Shown here one piece after another: positions 21,907 through 31,414 of a stretch of DNA of 64,000 bases (positions are counted from its first letter, which is position 1; each line of letters starts with the position of its first letter). This stretch comes from Sandaracinus amylolyticus. Its GTDB lineage: Bacteria; Myxococcota_A; Polyangia; Polyangiales; Sandaracinaceae. The position numbers and the translations under genes were made by a program. Below the pieces are notes generated by a model that saw only the letters and a program-made list of their open reading frames with translations, was not told the DNA's origin and did not search any database. The stretch spans positions 3,968,001 to 4,032,000 of the forward strand of contig NZ_CP011125.1 of the NCBI RefSeq assembly GCF_000737325.1, in the 5' to 3' direction.

Positions 21907-24513
21907 TCAGCGCGTCGTGGTGCTGCGTCGCCGGAGCAGCAGCGCGAGGGCCGCGAGCATCGCGAGGAGCGTGCAGGGTCCGCCATCGCCCGACGCGCGC
22001 GACACCGCGCACCCGGCGCTGCCGGCGCTCGCGACGACGCCACCGTCGGGCTCCGACGTCGGCGCGCCGGCGTCCGGCGGCTCGACGACCGACGCGTCCA
22101 CGTCGGGCATCGTGCCGGCGTCGGCCATCGTGCCGGCGTCGGCCGGCCCGGCATCCGGCAGGGCGAGCCCACCGTCGCAGTCGCGGATCACGAGATCGGG
22201 GCACGTGCTCGACGTCCCGTCGCACATCTCGGGCGCGTCGCACGCGCCCACCGCGTCGCGGCAGACCGCGCCGGCCTCCGCGACGGCGCAGCGCCCGTCG
22301 AGCCCGCACGCCTCGCAGGCTCCGTCGCACGCGCGCTCGCAGCAGATCCCGCCGCTGCACGCGCCGCTCGCGCAGTCCGCGTCGGTCGTGCACGCGGCGC
22401 CCATCGAGTCGTCGACGAAGAGGCGCGCGCGCACGCGCACCGGCGCCTCCGCGAGCGCCGACGTCTGGCGCGTGTAGGCGACGAGCGTTCGTCCGGGCTC
22501 CGCGGAGTCGAGCGCCAGGAGCGGCAGCGGCGCGCCGCTCAGCTCTCCGCCGATTCGGAGATCGACGTCGCTCACGACGTCGATCACCGGACCCATCGCG
22601 CCGTCGACGGAGACCGACCGGAGGTGCACGCTCACGCGCGTCGTGCCGTCGGGCGCGGCAGCGTGGAGCGTCGACCAGCCGACGACGAAGCGCGCACCGT
22701 CGAACGTCACGGCGGTCGTCGCGGTCGTGGTCGGGAGCGTCGCGACGACGTCACCGCCGAGATCGAGCACCTCGCCGGCGGGCGTGATCCGCGCCGCGCG
22801 GAGCACGGCGGTGCCGCCGGAGAGCGTGTCGCGCCACACCGCCAGGTACGTGTCGCGCCCGAACGCCAAGCGCGCGTCCGCTCCGACGAAGTCGCGGACG
22901 AGGAAGCCGGTCGGCGCGTCCAGGGGAGAGCCGTCCTCGGCGAGCCGCATCGCCTTCAGCCGCGAGTTGCCTTCGCGCGTCAGCAGGAGCCACTGCGCGC
23001 CGTCCCACGCGACGTCGAGCGCGGAGACGTTGCCGCCGCGCAGGACGCGTGGCGCGTCGTCGATGCGCTGGCCGATCGCGTCGAGCCGCTGCACGCGGAG
23101 CTCGTTGTACGTCGCCCATGCGACGAGGTAGTGCGTTCCGTTCCAAGCGATCGCCGCGCCGTTCGCGCTCCCAACGATCGCGAGCGGTCCGAACGTGGGC
23201 ACGCCGGCGTCGTCCAGCAGGAAGAAGTCGACGCCCGAGCTGCGGTGGGCCAGCAGCCCGTACGCTCCGTCGCCGCGCGCCAACCACGCGCGCGCGCTGC
23301 CGTACGTCGTGAGGCCCGTCGTCGTCGCCATCGCTGCCGGCGTCGCGCCGCGGATCACGGCTGCGCCGATCGAGCCGTCGTCGCGGCCGTGCTGACCGAA
23401 GAGGACGAGGTGCCCCGTCGTGTCGTGCGCCAGGGCGAGCGGGGCTCCGTGGACGCGCGCGCCCGACGGCTGGGGGAAGGGCACGCCCTCGCCGACCTGC
23501 AGCGTGGCTCCGTCGAACGTGACCGTGTGGAGCTCGGCGCCGTACGCGGCGAGCGCGGTGCACCGACGAGGTGCAGCACAGTGCGCCGCCTGGAACGAGC
23601 CGCTCGTCGCTGCGCTCACGATCGTGTCGTCGGCGCTCCACCAGCGCGGCGTGCCCAGGAGCAAGCACCCACCGGCTCCGTCGCAGGTGATCCTCGACGC
23701 ACGCAATTGGGCGCTCGCGACGGGCGTGATCGTGCCGTCGTACGCCACGCGCCACCGTCGGGGCGGGGGGCTGATCAGCGAGCCCTCGGCCACGACGTAG
23801 TCCACGCCGGTGTTCGCGAGGAGGTTCACGTAGCCGGTCGCTTCCCCGAGCTCGATGGGTGCGCCGATGGGGGCCCCCTCGATGGTCAGGCGCTGCAGGG
23901 ACGTCGTGGACTGGGCGGTGCGCGCCAGGAGGCACCCCGACGCATGGCAATCGAGCAACGGATCGCCGTCCGGGAGCGTGACTCGCGTGCCGGGTGGTCC
24001 CGCCAGCGGCAACGGCACCACGAAGAGTCCGCCGACGCCGCTGCCCCACTGGCGCCACGCGATGAGGTAGCCCGTCGCCGTGCGCGCGATCTGCGGCTCG
24101 TAGTACGTGTTCGCGGTCGCGGAGAGCACGAGGGGAGCGCTGTCGACCGAGGTTCCATCGGTCCGGAAGCGGACGGCCAGCACGCCGCGCGAGGTGTCCC
24201 GCGCGACCAGCACGCACGCGCCCGACTGGCAGACGAGGCGCCCGGTCGCGAGCGGCAGGAGCACGTCGGGCGTGTGCACGAGCGCGTGGTCGGCGGAGAG
24301 GACCGCGAACCGGCTGGTCCCGGGGGGCGACGTGCGGTCCGTGTAGACGATCACCGTCTCGGTGCCGTCCCCGGCGAACGTGACGACGCTGGCGTGCAGC
24401 GGCTCCGATTCCGGCAGGACGATCGACTGCTCGCCCTCGAGCCGTTGTGCGCTCACGCGGGGTGCGAACAGAGACAACGCGAGCGTGGCGAAGACGACTG
24501 GTAGGACGCGCAT
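21907..24513 (-). CDS. Large secreted repeat protein with Cys-rich segment and MYXO-CTERM-like tail
   Basis: 868 residues. The start at 24513 gives the signal peptide MRVLPVVFATLALSLFAPRVSA, cleaved before QRLEGE. The body of about 640 residues has repeated beta-rich stretches with WxxxYLVAW-like motifs (for example TGYLIAWRQWG, NGTHYLVAWATY, RDTYLAVWRD), suggesting a beta-propeller. A Cys-rich segment follows (TTDADCASGACSGGICCERA onward, about 14 Cys), then an Asp/Ala/Pro linker, SAGCAVS, a hydrophobic helix and RRRSTTTR. This layout is typical of surface-anchored myxobacterial proteins. The function is unknown, possibly adhesion or carbohydrate binding. Confidence 0.87.
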   Translation of the reverse strand: MRVLPVVFATLALSLFAPRVSAQRLEGEQSIVLPESEPLHASVVTFAGDGTETVIVYTDRTSPPGTSRFAVLSADHALVHTPDVLLPLATGRLVCQSGACVLVARDTSRGVLAVRFRTDGTSVDSAPLVLSATANTYYEPQIARTATGYLIAWRQWGSGVGGLFVVPLPLAGPPGTRVTLPDGDPLLDCHASGCLLARTAQSTTSLQRLTIEGAPIGAPIELGEATGYVNLLANTGVDYVVAEGSLISPPPRRWRVAYDGTITPVASAQLRASRITCDGAGGCLLLGTPRWWSADDTIVSAATSGSFQAAHCAAPRRCTALAAYGAELHTVTFDGATLQVGEGVPFPQPSGARVHGAPLALAHDTTGHLVLFGQHGRDDGSIGAAVIRGATPAAMATTTGLTTYGSARAWLARGDGAYGLLAHRSSGVDFFLLDDAGVPTFGPLAIVGSANGAAIAWNGTHYLVAWATYNELRVQRLDAIGQRIDDAPRVLRGGNVSALDVAWDGAQWLLLTREGNSRLKAMRLAEDGSPLDAPTGFLVRDFVGADARLAFGRDTYLAVWRDTLSGGTAVLRAARITPAGEVLDLGGDVVATLPTTTATTAVTFDGARFVVGWSTLHAAAPDGTTRVSVHLRSVSVDGAMGPVIDVVSDVDLRIGGELSGAPLPLLALDSAEPGRTLVAYTRQTSALAEAPVRVRARLFVDDSMGAACTTDADCASGACSGGICCERACDGACEACGLDGRCAVAEAGAVCRDAVGACDAPEMCDGTSSTCPDLVIRDCDGGLALPDAGPADAGTMADAGTMPDVDASVVEPPDAGAPTSEPDGGVVASAGSAGCAVSRASGDGGPCTLLAMLAALALLLRRRSTTTR

Positions 24514-24552
24514 CGGGATAGCCTCGAGCGCGGACGCTAGCACGGCGCGAAA

Positions 24553-25212
24553 TCAGCGCGCGAGCAGCATTCCGTCGAGGTGCAGATCGAGCAGCGCGCG
24601 CGTCGCGCGGTCGAGATCCGCGCCTTCGCGGCGCTCGAGCGAGAGCTCGACGATCTGCTTCACCGCGCCGATCACCGACCACGACACGAAGTCGACGTCG
24701 AGCACGCGCATCAGGCCGAGCGCCTGCGCGTTCTGCAGCGACACCGCGAGCCACGCGTGGAGCTGCCCGTAGAACGCCGCCAGCTTGCGATCGACCTCGT
24801 CGTCGAGCCCCGGCGCGCTGCGCAGCACGAGCCGCGTGAGCTCGGGGTGCTGGTGGAACGTCGCGAGCACGCGCCGGACGATCACGAGCAGCTGCTCGCG
24901 CAGCGGCGCCGCGTCGACGCGCGTGTCGACTCCGTCGACCGACGCGCGGATGCGCTCGAGGAGCTGATCGAGCAGCTCGTGGAAGATGGCGTTCTTGCTC
25001 TCGAAGTAGAGGTAGAACGTGCCGCGCGCGATCCCCGCGGCCTCGATGAGATCGCTGATGCGCGTCGCGTGGTAGCCCTTCTCGCTGAACACGCGGAGGC
25101 TCGCGTCGAGCACGGCACGACGGCGGGACTCGCGCATCGCCGCGGCGCGCGTGCTGCGTCCGTCGTGCGGCGGCTCGTCGTGAGCACCGTCGCGGCGCGC
25201 CGGCGCGCTCAT
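24553..25212 (-). CDS. TetR-family regulator, last gene of the lipid operon
   Basis: 219 residues. The helix-turn-helix is near residues 26-72 (RAVLDASLRVFSEKGYHATR, then AAGIARGTFYLYFESKNAIF). The C-terminal ligand domain resembles those of fatty-acid-responsive TetR proteins, but this is not specific. The start ATG at 25212 overlaps the end of the acyltransferase gene by ATGA, making it the eleventh and last gene of the operon. It probably binds the inverted repeat at 36487-36509 upstream of the operon and reports on an acyl intermediate (inference). Confidence 0.93.
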   Translation of the reverse strand: MSAPARRDGAHDEPPHDGRSTRAAAMRESRRRAVLDASLRVFSEKGYHATRISDLIEAAGIARGTFYLYFESKNAIFHELLDQLLERIRASVDGVDTRVDAAPLREQLLVIVRRVLATFHQHPELTRLVLRSAPGLDDEVDRKLAAFYGQLHAWLAVSLQNAQALGLMRVLDVDFVSWSVIGAVKQIVELSLERREGADLDRATRALLDLHLDGMLLAR

Positions 25213-26024
25213 CCGGGCCATCCCTTCGCGCGCCAGTAGTCGTCGATGTGCTTCGACATCTGCGCGTGCACGCGATCCACGAGCTGCGGCACCTCGTCGT
25301 CGCTCATGCCAGCGGTCTCGATCGGCGCATCGACGTGCACCGTGAGCTCGTGCCCCGGCCGGATCATCAGGCTCCCCTTGCGCATCAGCTCGTACGCGCC
25401 GGTCACCGTCACCGGCACCACCGGCATCTCGAGATCGCGCGCGAGGAAGAACACGCCCTTGCGGAAGGGACCGAGCCGTCCGGTCGTGGTGCGATGGCCC
25501 TCGGGGAACGTGAGGATCGCGTGCCCGTCCTTGAGCGCCTCGCGCATGTTCGCGAGCACCTCGGGCGTCTGTCCCTTCACGCCGGGCTTCACCGCGATGC
25601 CGCCGCGGATGCGCATCATCGGGCCGTAGACCGGGTACTTGAAGTGCGACTCCAGCTCGAGCCCGCGCTTGTAGTGCGGCGTCGCGTTGTGCATGAGCAC
25701 GAAGTCGAAGTGGTTCGTGTGGTTGTGCACGAAGACGCACGGGCGCTTGGGATCGACGTCGGGGTGCACGTGCGCGCGCCACTTCGATCCGGTGAGCCGG
25801 ATGACCCAGTCGGCGTACCAGCGCTGGTAGGCGAGCGAGCGATCGAGCCCGAGCGTCGCGCACGTGAGCACCATGCCGGCCGACGCGGGCACGAAGTACG
25901 TGAGGCCCGCGGCCCAGAGCGCGGCGGACTTCGCGTAGTCGGCGAGCGAGGGCGAGCGCAGCGACGCGGAAGGGACGGGCGGCACGTCGCGGGTGCCGCT
26001 CTCCTCGGTGCGCACCGCGCTCAT
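25209..26024 (-). CDS. PlsC-family lysophospholipid acyltransferase
   Basis: 271 residues. The catalytic NHX4D motif appears as NHTNHFD, and FPEGHRTTTG is the acceptor-binding block. One N-terminal hydrophobic segment (AALWAAGLTYFVPASAGMVL) places it at the membrane. It transfers an acyl chain from a CoA or ACP thioester to a glycerol-phosphate-type acceptor. It overlaps its neighbours by 4 bases on both sides (lipid kinase upstream, TetR downstream). In this operon it is the obvious step for attaching the modified acyl chain. Confidence 0.93.
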   Translation of the reverse strand: MSAVRTEESGTRDVPPVPSASLRSPSLADYAKSAALWAAGLTYFVPASAGMVLTCATLGLDRSLAYQRWYADWVIRLTGSKWRAHVHPDVDPKRPCVFVHNHTNHFDFVLMHNATPHYKRGLELESHFKYPVYGPMMRIRGGIAVKPGVKGQTPEVLANMREALKDGHAILTFPEGHRTTTGRLGPFRKGVFFLARDLEMPVVPVTVTGAYELMRKGSLMIRPGHELTVHVDAPIETAGMSDDEVPQLVDRVHAQMSKHIDDYWRAKGWPG

Positions 26025-26917
26025 GCGATCACCCGCAGCGCGCCGGGCACGACCTCGATCGAGCGGAGGCGCAGCGGCAGCACCTCGCCGTCGATCATCG
26101 TGTCGACCTCGTGATCGAGCTCGAGCTCGACGCGCTTGGCGCGCGCCTCCTCGACGCCCTCCTTCTGCACGTGGCGCCCCGCGAAGATGCTGGGGAACGC
26201 CGACACGAACGAGAGGCGCGAGCGCGGCCCGATGCGGATCACGTCGAGCATGCCGTCGGAGACCTCGGCGTTGGGCGCCATGCGCATCGTGCCCGCGGTG
26301 CAGCGGCTGTTGCAGAACGAGAGGAGGATCGCGGGGCGCGCGTCGAGCGCGCCGCCGTCGATGCGCAGCGGGAACGTCGGCGAGCGCAGGCCGATCGCGG
26401 TGCGCAGCACGGCGACGACGTAGCCCGCGGCGCCGAGGTGCTTGTAGCGGCGGTTCGTGAGCGCGCCGACGTCCGCGCTGAAGCCGACGCCGACGATGTT
26501 GATCGAGTGGAGCACGCCGCGCGCGTGATCGATGCGCAGCACGTCGCAGGGGTGCTCCTCCGCGCGGAGGATCGCGGCCATCGCGGCCTCGGCGCCCTCG
26601 ATGCCGAAGTCGCGGAGGAACGAGTTGCCGGTGCCGAGCGGCAGCATCGCGACCGTGGGGGGCTCGCCGCCTTCGCGACGCGGGAAGAGCCCGTTGAGGA
26701 TCTCGAACGTGGTGCCGTCGCCGCCGACCGCGAGGAAGTGGGTGCGCCCGCTCGCGGCGGCGTCGCGCGCGAGCGTGGTCGCGTGCCCGGGCGACTCGGT
26801 GCGCACCACGTCGATCGTCATGCCGCCGCGCCGCAGCGTCTCGAGGGCCTCGTCGGCGCGCTCGCCGCAGCGCCCACCGCCCGCCGCCGGGTTCACGATC
26901 GCCAACCACTTCGTCAC
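26021..26917 (-). CDS. Diacylglycerol/lipid kinase family protein
   Basis: 298 residues, GTG start overlapping the preceding stop. The DAGK catalytic domain begins KWLAIVNPAAGGG, has the nucleotide loop GGDGTTFEILNG and LPLGTGNSFLRDFGIEG, and the C-terminal domain with GEVLPLRLRSIEVVPG. Members phosphorylate diacylglycerol, sphingoid bases or other lipid alcohols. A lipid alcohol made by the operon's reductase is a plausible substrate (inference). Confidence 0.92.
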   Translation of the reverse strand: MTKWLAIVNPAAGGGRCGERADEALETLRRGGMTIDVVRTESPGHATTLARDAAASGRTHFLAVGGDGTTFEILNGLFPRREGGEPPTVAMLPLGTGNSFLRDFGIEGAEAAMAAILRAEEHPCDVLRIDHARGVLHSINIVGVGFSADVGALTNRRYKHLGAAGYVVAVLRTAIGLRSPTFPLRIDGGALDARPAILLSFCNSRCTAGTMRMAPNAEVSDGMLDVIRIGPRSRLSFVSAFPSIFAGRHVQKEGVEEARAKRVELELDHEVDTMIDGEVLPLRLRSIEVVPGALRVIA

Positions 26918-28653
26918 GACAGGCCTCCGATCACTGCAGCGCTCGCGCGCTCGAGCGCGACGAGCTGCTCGGGGCGCGCGCCCGCGCGCAGCTGCTCCGC
27001 GAGCGCCTCGCGCTTCACCTTCATCGACGCGGTGCGCGGGAACGACTCGCTCCACGCGAGCACCGCGTGCACGCGCTTGTGCTCGGGGAGCTTGCGGTTG
27101 CGCGCGGTGATCTCGCGCTCGGCGTCGCGCAGCGCGCCCTTGGTGCGCACCACCGCGATCAGCTGCTCCTCGGTGAGCGCGTGTCCTCCGGCGATGGCGT
27201 GGCGCGGCCACACGTAGCCCGAGGCGAACACCGCGAGCTCCTCGCACGCGACGCCCTCGAACGCCGACTCGACGTCCTCGGGGTACACGTTCTTGCCGCC
27301 CGCGGTCACGATCATGTTCTTGCTGCGACCGACGAGGTGCAGGTGCCCGCTCGCGTCGAGCCATCCGAGATCGCCGGTACGCAGCCAGCCGTCCTCGGTG
27401 ATCGTGCGCGCGGTGAGCTCGGCGTCGTTCCAGTACTCGCGCATCACGGTGCGCCCGCGGATCCACACCTCGCCGACGCCGTCGTCGCTCGGCGCGTGCA
27501 CGCGCACCTCGACGCCGTGCACCGCGCGGCCGACCGAGTCGGCGCGGAAGGGGCGCAGATCGTTGACCGTCGCGACGGTGCAGCACTCGGTGAGGCCGTA
27601 GCCGATCACCACCGGGATCCCGAGCTCGTAGAAGCGCTCGGCGCGGCGGCGATCGACGAACGCGCCGCCGCAGAAGAGCAGCTCGAGCGAGCCGCCGAGC
27701 TGCTCGTGCACGCCGCCGAGGAGCGAGCGGCTGAGCGACACGTCGGGCTTGGCGCGGGTGAGCTCCGCGTTGGCGCGCGAGATGAGCCCGAGGGCCGCGC
27801 GCTGCCACGCGGGGCGCTTGTCGATCTTCTCGTCGATCGCGCGCTCGAACGCGGCGAGCAGGAGCGGCACGAGCGCCATGTGCGTGATGCGGTGCTCGCG
27901 CATCGTCGACACGAGGAACTCGGGGCGCAGCGTGCGCTGGTGCACGACGGTCGAGCCGCACGCGAACGGACCGAGGAACCCGACCATGAAGTCGATCGCG
28001 TGGTTCGTCGGAAGCACCGAGAACGTCTTGTGCCCCGGGCGCATCGGGAAGAGGCGCATGAGCGCGCCGAGCTGCTCGAGGTACGCGTCGTGGGTGAGCA
28101 CGCAGCCCTTGGGGCGCCCGCCGGTGCCCGACGAGTAGACGATGCTCGCGGCGTCGCCGCGGGTGCGCGGCTCGACGGGCGGCGCGACGACGTCGTCGGG
28201 CAGATCCTCCCAGCGCGTCGCGGCCGTGCTCGCGTCGGGCGCCTCGGAGACCAGCACGTCGATCGCGGGCAGGTCCTTCATGCGCCGCAGGAGCGGGTGC
28301 TCGGTGATCAGCGCGCGCGCGCCCGCGTGGCGGAGGAGCGCGACCTGCTCCTCGCCCGAGAGCTTGTAGTCGAGCGGGACCATCACCGCGCCGCGCGCGA
28401 AGAGCGCGATCGCCGCGATGGGCCAGCGCGCCTGGTTGCTCATCACGATGGCGACGCGATCACCGGGACCGACGCCGCGATCCGCGAGCCAGCGCGTGAC
28501 CGGCGTGACCTCGCGGCGCACGTCGAGGTACGTGAGGCGCTTCTTCTCGGCGCGCCGATCGACCTCGATCAGCGCGGTCTCGCTCTTCCACTGCACGAGC
28601 GCGTCGTGCAGCAGCGCGCCGAGCGAGTCGTAGCCTTCGGGCGGGATCATCAT
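26914..28653 (-). CDS. AMP-dependent acyl-CoA/acyl-ACP ligase (second of two)
   Basis: 579 residues. The ANL superfamily P-loop is IVYSSGTGGRPKG, followed by YGLTECCTVATV, WLRTGDLGWLDASGHLHLVGR, the hinge motif KNMIVTAGGKNVYPEDVE and the C-terminal Lys in RTASMKVKREAL. It activates a carboxylic acid, most likely a fatty acid, as an adenylate and passes it to CoA or a carrier. The gene for a free-standing ACP lies 6 bases upstream, so loading onto that ACP is possible. The start may be ATG 28653 or 28650. Confidence 0.92.
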   Translation of the reverse strand: MMIPPEGYDSLGALLHDALVQWKSETALIEVDRRAEKKRLTYLDVRREVTPVTRWLADRGVGPGDRVAIVMSNQARWPIAAIALFARGAVMVPLDYKLSGEEQVALLRHAGARALITEHPLLRRMKDLPAIDVLVSEAPDASTAATRWEDLPDDVVAPPVEPRTRGDAASIVYSSGTGGRPKGCVLTHDAYLEQLGALMRLFPMRPGHKTFSVLPTNHAIDFMVGFLGPFACGSTVVHQRTLRPEFLVSTMREHRITHMALVPLLLAAFERAIDEKIDKRPAWQRAALGLISRANAELTRAKPDVSLSRSLLGGVHEQLGGSLELLFCGGAFVDRRRAERFYELGIPVVIGYGLTECCTVATVNDLRPFRADSVGRAVHGVEVRVHAPSDDGVGEVWIRGRTVMREYWNDAELTARTITEDGWLRTGDLGWLDASGHLHLVGRSKNMIVTAGGKNVYPEDVESAFEGVACEELAVFASGYVWPRHAIAGGHALTEEQLIAVVRTKGALRDAEREITARNRKLPEHKRVHAVLAWSESFPRTASMKVKREALAEQLRAGARPEQLVALERASAAVIGGLS

Positions 28654-28659
28654 CGCGGC

Positions 28660-28902
28660 TCAGACCCTCCGCGCGATCACGGTCGCGAGCTCTTCGAACG
28701 TGCGCACGTCCTGCACCTCGTAGTCGGGGATCTCGATGGCGAAGCGCTCCTCGAGCGCGGTGACGAGCGACATCGCCTCGACGCTGTCGATGCCGAGCGC
28801 GTCGAAGAGATCGTCGGCGGGGCGCAGCTCGCTCGCGCGCTTTCCGAAGCGCTCGGCGGCGAGGGTCATCAGGCGCGGCAGCACGTCGTTGGCGGTGCTC
28901 AT
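28660..28902 (-). CDS. Free-standing acyl carrier protein
   Basis: 80 residues, acidic, four-helix ACP. The phosphopantetheine Ser is in LGIDSVEAMSLV (GIDS motif). The start at 28902 (MSTANDVLPRLM) overlaps the crotonase stop by ATGA. It sits between the crotonase and the second AMP ligase, which makes it a likely pathway-specific carrier for the operon rather than the housekeeping AcpP. Confidence 0.94.
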   Translation of the reverse strand: MSTANDVLPRLMTLAAERFGKRASELRPADDLFDALGIDSVEAMSLVTALEERFAIEIPDYEVQDVRTFEELATVIARRV

Positions 28903-29738
28903 GCGGGGTCCTGCTGTTCGGACGAGGGAGGCGCGGGGAGGTAGGGCATCGCCGAGGTGTCGGCGTCGAAGCGCGCGAGCGCCTTCGCGACCACCGGGCC
29001 GGCGAAGAGCTCGCAGAACACGTCCTTCTCGCGGGCGAGGCGGTCCTTCGGGATCGGCTTGAGGAAAGCCTTGGCGACCTTCGTCGTCGGGCCGTCGAAG
29101 CGGCACGCCTGCTGCGCGACGCGGTGCGCGACCGAGAGGTGCTCGCCCGGCGCGACGAGCTGCGAGACGAGGCCGATCGCCTGCGCGCGCGCCGCGCCGA
29201 GGCTGCGCCCCGTCAGGAGGAGATCACGGATGATCGCGTTGCCGAGATCGCGCTCGAGGCGCGGGATTCCGCCGAAGCCGGGGATCAAGCCGAGCCGCAG
29301 CTCGGGGAAGCAGAATCGCGCGGTCTTGTCGGCGACGATCAGATCGCACGTGAGCGCGAGCTCGAACCCACCGCCGAAGCAGACGCCGTGCACGGCGGCG
29401 ATCGTCGTGATCGGCGCGGCATCGATCGCGTCGAACGCGGCGTGGATGCGATCGAGGAAGCGACGCACCTCGCGCACCCGCGCCTCGACGGGCTCGCTCG
29501 CGCGCGCGGCGTTCTCGCGATGGAGCTCGCGGAGATCGGCGCCGGCGCAGAAGCCGCGCTTCACCGCGCTCGTGATCACCATCGCGCGCACGCCCGGCGC
29601 GTGCGCGGCCTCGGCGACGCGCTCGACCTCGCTCAGCATGACGAGCCCGATCTCGTTGCAGGGCTCGCGATGGAGCCGCACCTCGAGCACGCCGCCGTGC
29701 CCGAGGTCGAACGAGAGCTGCGTTCCGTCGTAGCGCAC
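28899..29738 (-). CDS. Enoyl-CoA hydratase/isomerase (crotonase) family protein
   Basis: 279 residues, GTG start at 29738 preceded by GAGGAA. The crotonase fold shows GFCAGADLREL (oxyanion hole) and VHGVCFGGGFELALTCDLIVA, then LGLIPGFGGIPRL. The Glu in PELRLGLIPG fits one hydratase catalytic position; the other, normally in the GGGxE segment, is E of GGGFELAL. It probably hydrates or isomerises an acyl-CoA or acyl-ACP double bond. It lies between the ligase gene (17-base gap) and the ACP gene (4-base overlap). Confidence 0.92.
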   Translation of the reverse strand: MRYDGTQLSFDLGHGGVLEVRLHREPCNEIGLVMLSEVERVAEAAHAPGVRAMVITSAVKRGFCAGADLRELHRENAARASEPVEARVREVRRFLDRIHAAFDAIDAAPITTIAAVHGVCFGGGFELALTCDLIVADKTARFCFPELRLGLIPGFGGIPRLERDLGNAIIRDLLLTGRSLGAARAQAIGLVSQLVAPGEHLSVAHRVAQQACRFDGPTTKVAKAFLKPIPKDRLAREKDVFCELFAGPVVAKALARFDADTSAMPYLPAPPSSEQQDPA

Positions 29739-29755
29739 GATGTTCCTCGAAGCCG

Positions 29756-31414
29756 TCAGGCGTAGAGCGCGTCGATCTCGCGCGCGAAGTGCGCCTCGAT
29801 CTCGTGGCGCCGGAGCTTCTGGTTGGCGGTGAGCATCCCGCTCTCGATCGTGAGCGGGTCGTCGTGCACGTGGACCTTCCGGATGCGGCGGTAGTGCGGC
29901 AGCGCCTCGTTGACCTCGTCGATCGCACGATCGATCGCCGCGCGATCTCCGGTCCCCGCGAGCAGCGCGACGAGGTACGGGCGACCGTGCCCGATCACGA
30001 CCGCGTGCGACGCGCTGGGCACGCGCTCCATGATCATCTGCTCGATCGGCTCGGGCGCGACGTTGTGCCCCGAGCTCGGCACGAGGATGTTCTTCACTCG
30101 CCCGATGATCCGCAGCAGACCGCGAGTGTCGATCGTCGCCTGATCGCCGGTGCGGAACCAGCCGTCGTCGGTGAACGCATCGCGCGTCGCGGTGTCGCGG
30201 CGGAAGTAGCCGCGGAACACGTTGGGCCCGCGGATCTGCAGCTCGCCGTGATCGCCGAGCCGCACGTCGCAGCCCGCGATCGGATGACCGACGCGCCCGG
30301 GGACGACTCCGTCGACGCGATCGATCGACACGATCGCGGTGGTCTCGGTGAGCCCGTAGACCTGGTAGACCGGGATGCCGACGAGGTCCGAGAACCACGC
30401 CTGGGTCTCCTCGGCGAGCGGCGCGGAGCCGCATATCAGCCCGGTGATCTGGTGGCCGATCTGCTCGCGGATCTTCGGGAAGAGCGCGCTCTTCGCCGCG
30501 GCGAGCAGCGCGCGATCGCGCTTGCGAGCGATGCCCGCGCGCTCGCGACGGAACGCCTCGATGGCGCGCTCGTAGAGCATGCGCACCGGGAGCGGGCGCT
30601 CGGCGAGCTTCTTCTCGACGCCGGCGCGCACGCGCTCGAGCAGCGCGGGCACGTTGAGGAAGTACTCGGGCGCCGCGACGCGCAGCTCGCGCGCGAGGTC
30701 GTCGAGGCTCGTCGACAGGAACAAGCCGTTCGCGCGGAAGAGGCACGCCCAGAGCACCATGCGCGAGCCCGCGAAGCAGAAGGGCAGGTAGTGGAAGACG
30801 CGATCGCGCCCGCCGCTCGTGCCCGTCAGCTCGCGCAGCTTCGCGTCGAGCACCGGCAGCATGTGCTCGACGTTCGCGACGCTCGTCATCACGCCCTTGG
30901 GCTCGCCGCTGGAGCCCGACGTGTAGATGATCGTGACGACGTCGCTCGCCTCGACGCGCCGCGCGGGCTCGAGCGCGCTCGGCGGGTGGCCTGCGAAGAG
31001 CGCGTCGAGCTGGATCATCGGCGCAGGCGGCGCGTGCGCGGCGATCGCGTCCGCGAGCGGCGCGCCGTCGACGATCACGACGCGCGGATCGCAGTCGCGC
31101 ATCATCGCGACGAGCTCGCTCGCGGCCTGGCGCGCGTACATCGGCACGCACGTCGCGCCCTCGGCGAGGATCGCGACGTCGCACGCGACCCAGCGCGCCG
31201 AGTTCGGCGCGACGAGCACCACGCGATCACCCGGCTTCACACCGGCTGCGCGCAGCGCGTGGCGCGCCTGCTCGATCATCTCGCGCAGGCGTCCGCCGCG
31301 CGTCGGCACGAGGCGCTCCTTGCCCGGCGCGAGCCCGGTGCAGAACACCTCGGTGACGAACGCGCGATCGGGATGCTCGCTCAGGTTCGCGAGGAAGACG
31401 TCCACGAAGCTCAT
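29756..31414 (-). CDS. Long-chain acyl-CoA synthetase-like AMP ligase (first of two)
   Basis: 552 residues. P-loop TIIYTSGSSGEPKG, then VYQVYGLTETTAIVSI, GWFRTGDQATIDTRGLLRIIGR, hinge KNILVPSSGHNVAPEPIE and C-terminal LTANQKLRR. The overall layout is that of FACL/FadD15-type long-chain ligases. It makes the acyl-AMP and acyl thioester that feed the crotonase and reductases. The start at 31414 overlaps the pyruvyl-transferase stop by ATGA. Two distinct ligases in one operon imply two acid substrates or separate CoA and ACP loading. Confidence 0.93.
   Translation of the reverse strand: MSFVDVFLANLSEHPDRAFVTEVFCTGLAPGKERLVPTRGGRLREMIEQARHALRAAGVKPGDRVVLVAPNSARWVACDVAILAEGATCVPMYARQAASELVAMMRDCDPRVVIVDGAPLADAIAAHAPPAPMIQLDALFAGHPPSALEPARRVEASDVVTIIYTSGSSGEPKGVMTSVANVEHMLPVLDAKLRELTGTSGGRDRVFHYLPFCFAGSRMVLWACLFRANGLFLSTSLDDLARELRVAAPEYFLNVPALLERVRAGVEKKLAERPLPVRMLYERAIEAFRRERAGIARKRDRALLAAAKSALFPKIREQIGHQITGLICGSAPLAEETQAWFSDLVGIPVYQVYGLTETTAIVSIDRVDGVVPGRVGHPIAGCDVRLGDHGELQIRGPNVFRGYFRRDTATRDAFTDDGWFRTGDQATIDTRGLLRIIGRVKNILVPSSGHNVAPEPIEQMIMERVPSASHAVVIGHGRPYLVALLAGTGDRAAIDRAIDEVNEALPHYRRIRKVHVHDDPLTIESGMLTANQKLRRHEIEAHFAREIDALYA

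Noticed and set aside
21518-22477. Plus-strand 319-codon frame starting with the heptad repeat
   Set aside because: It overlaps a well-supported secreted-protein gene by 570 bases in antisense, and its second half is low-complexity. I kept the repeat as a feature and a finding, not a gene.
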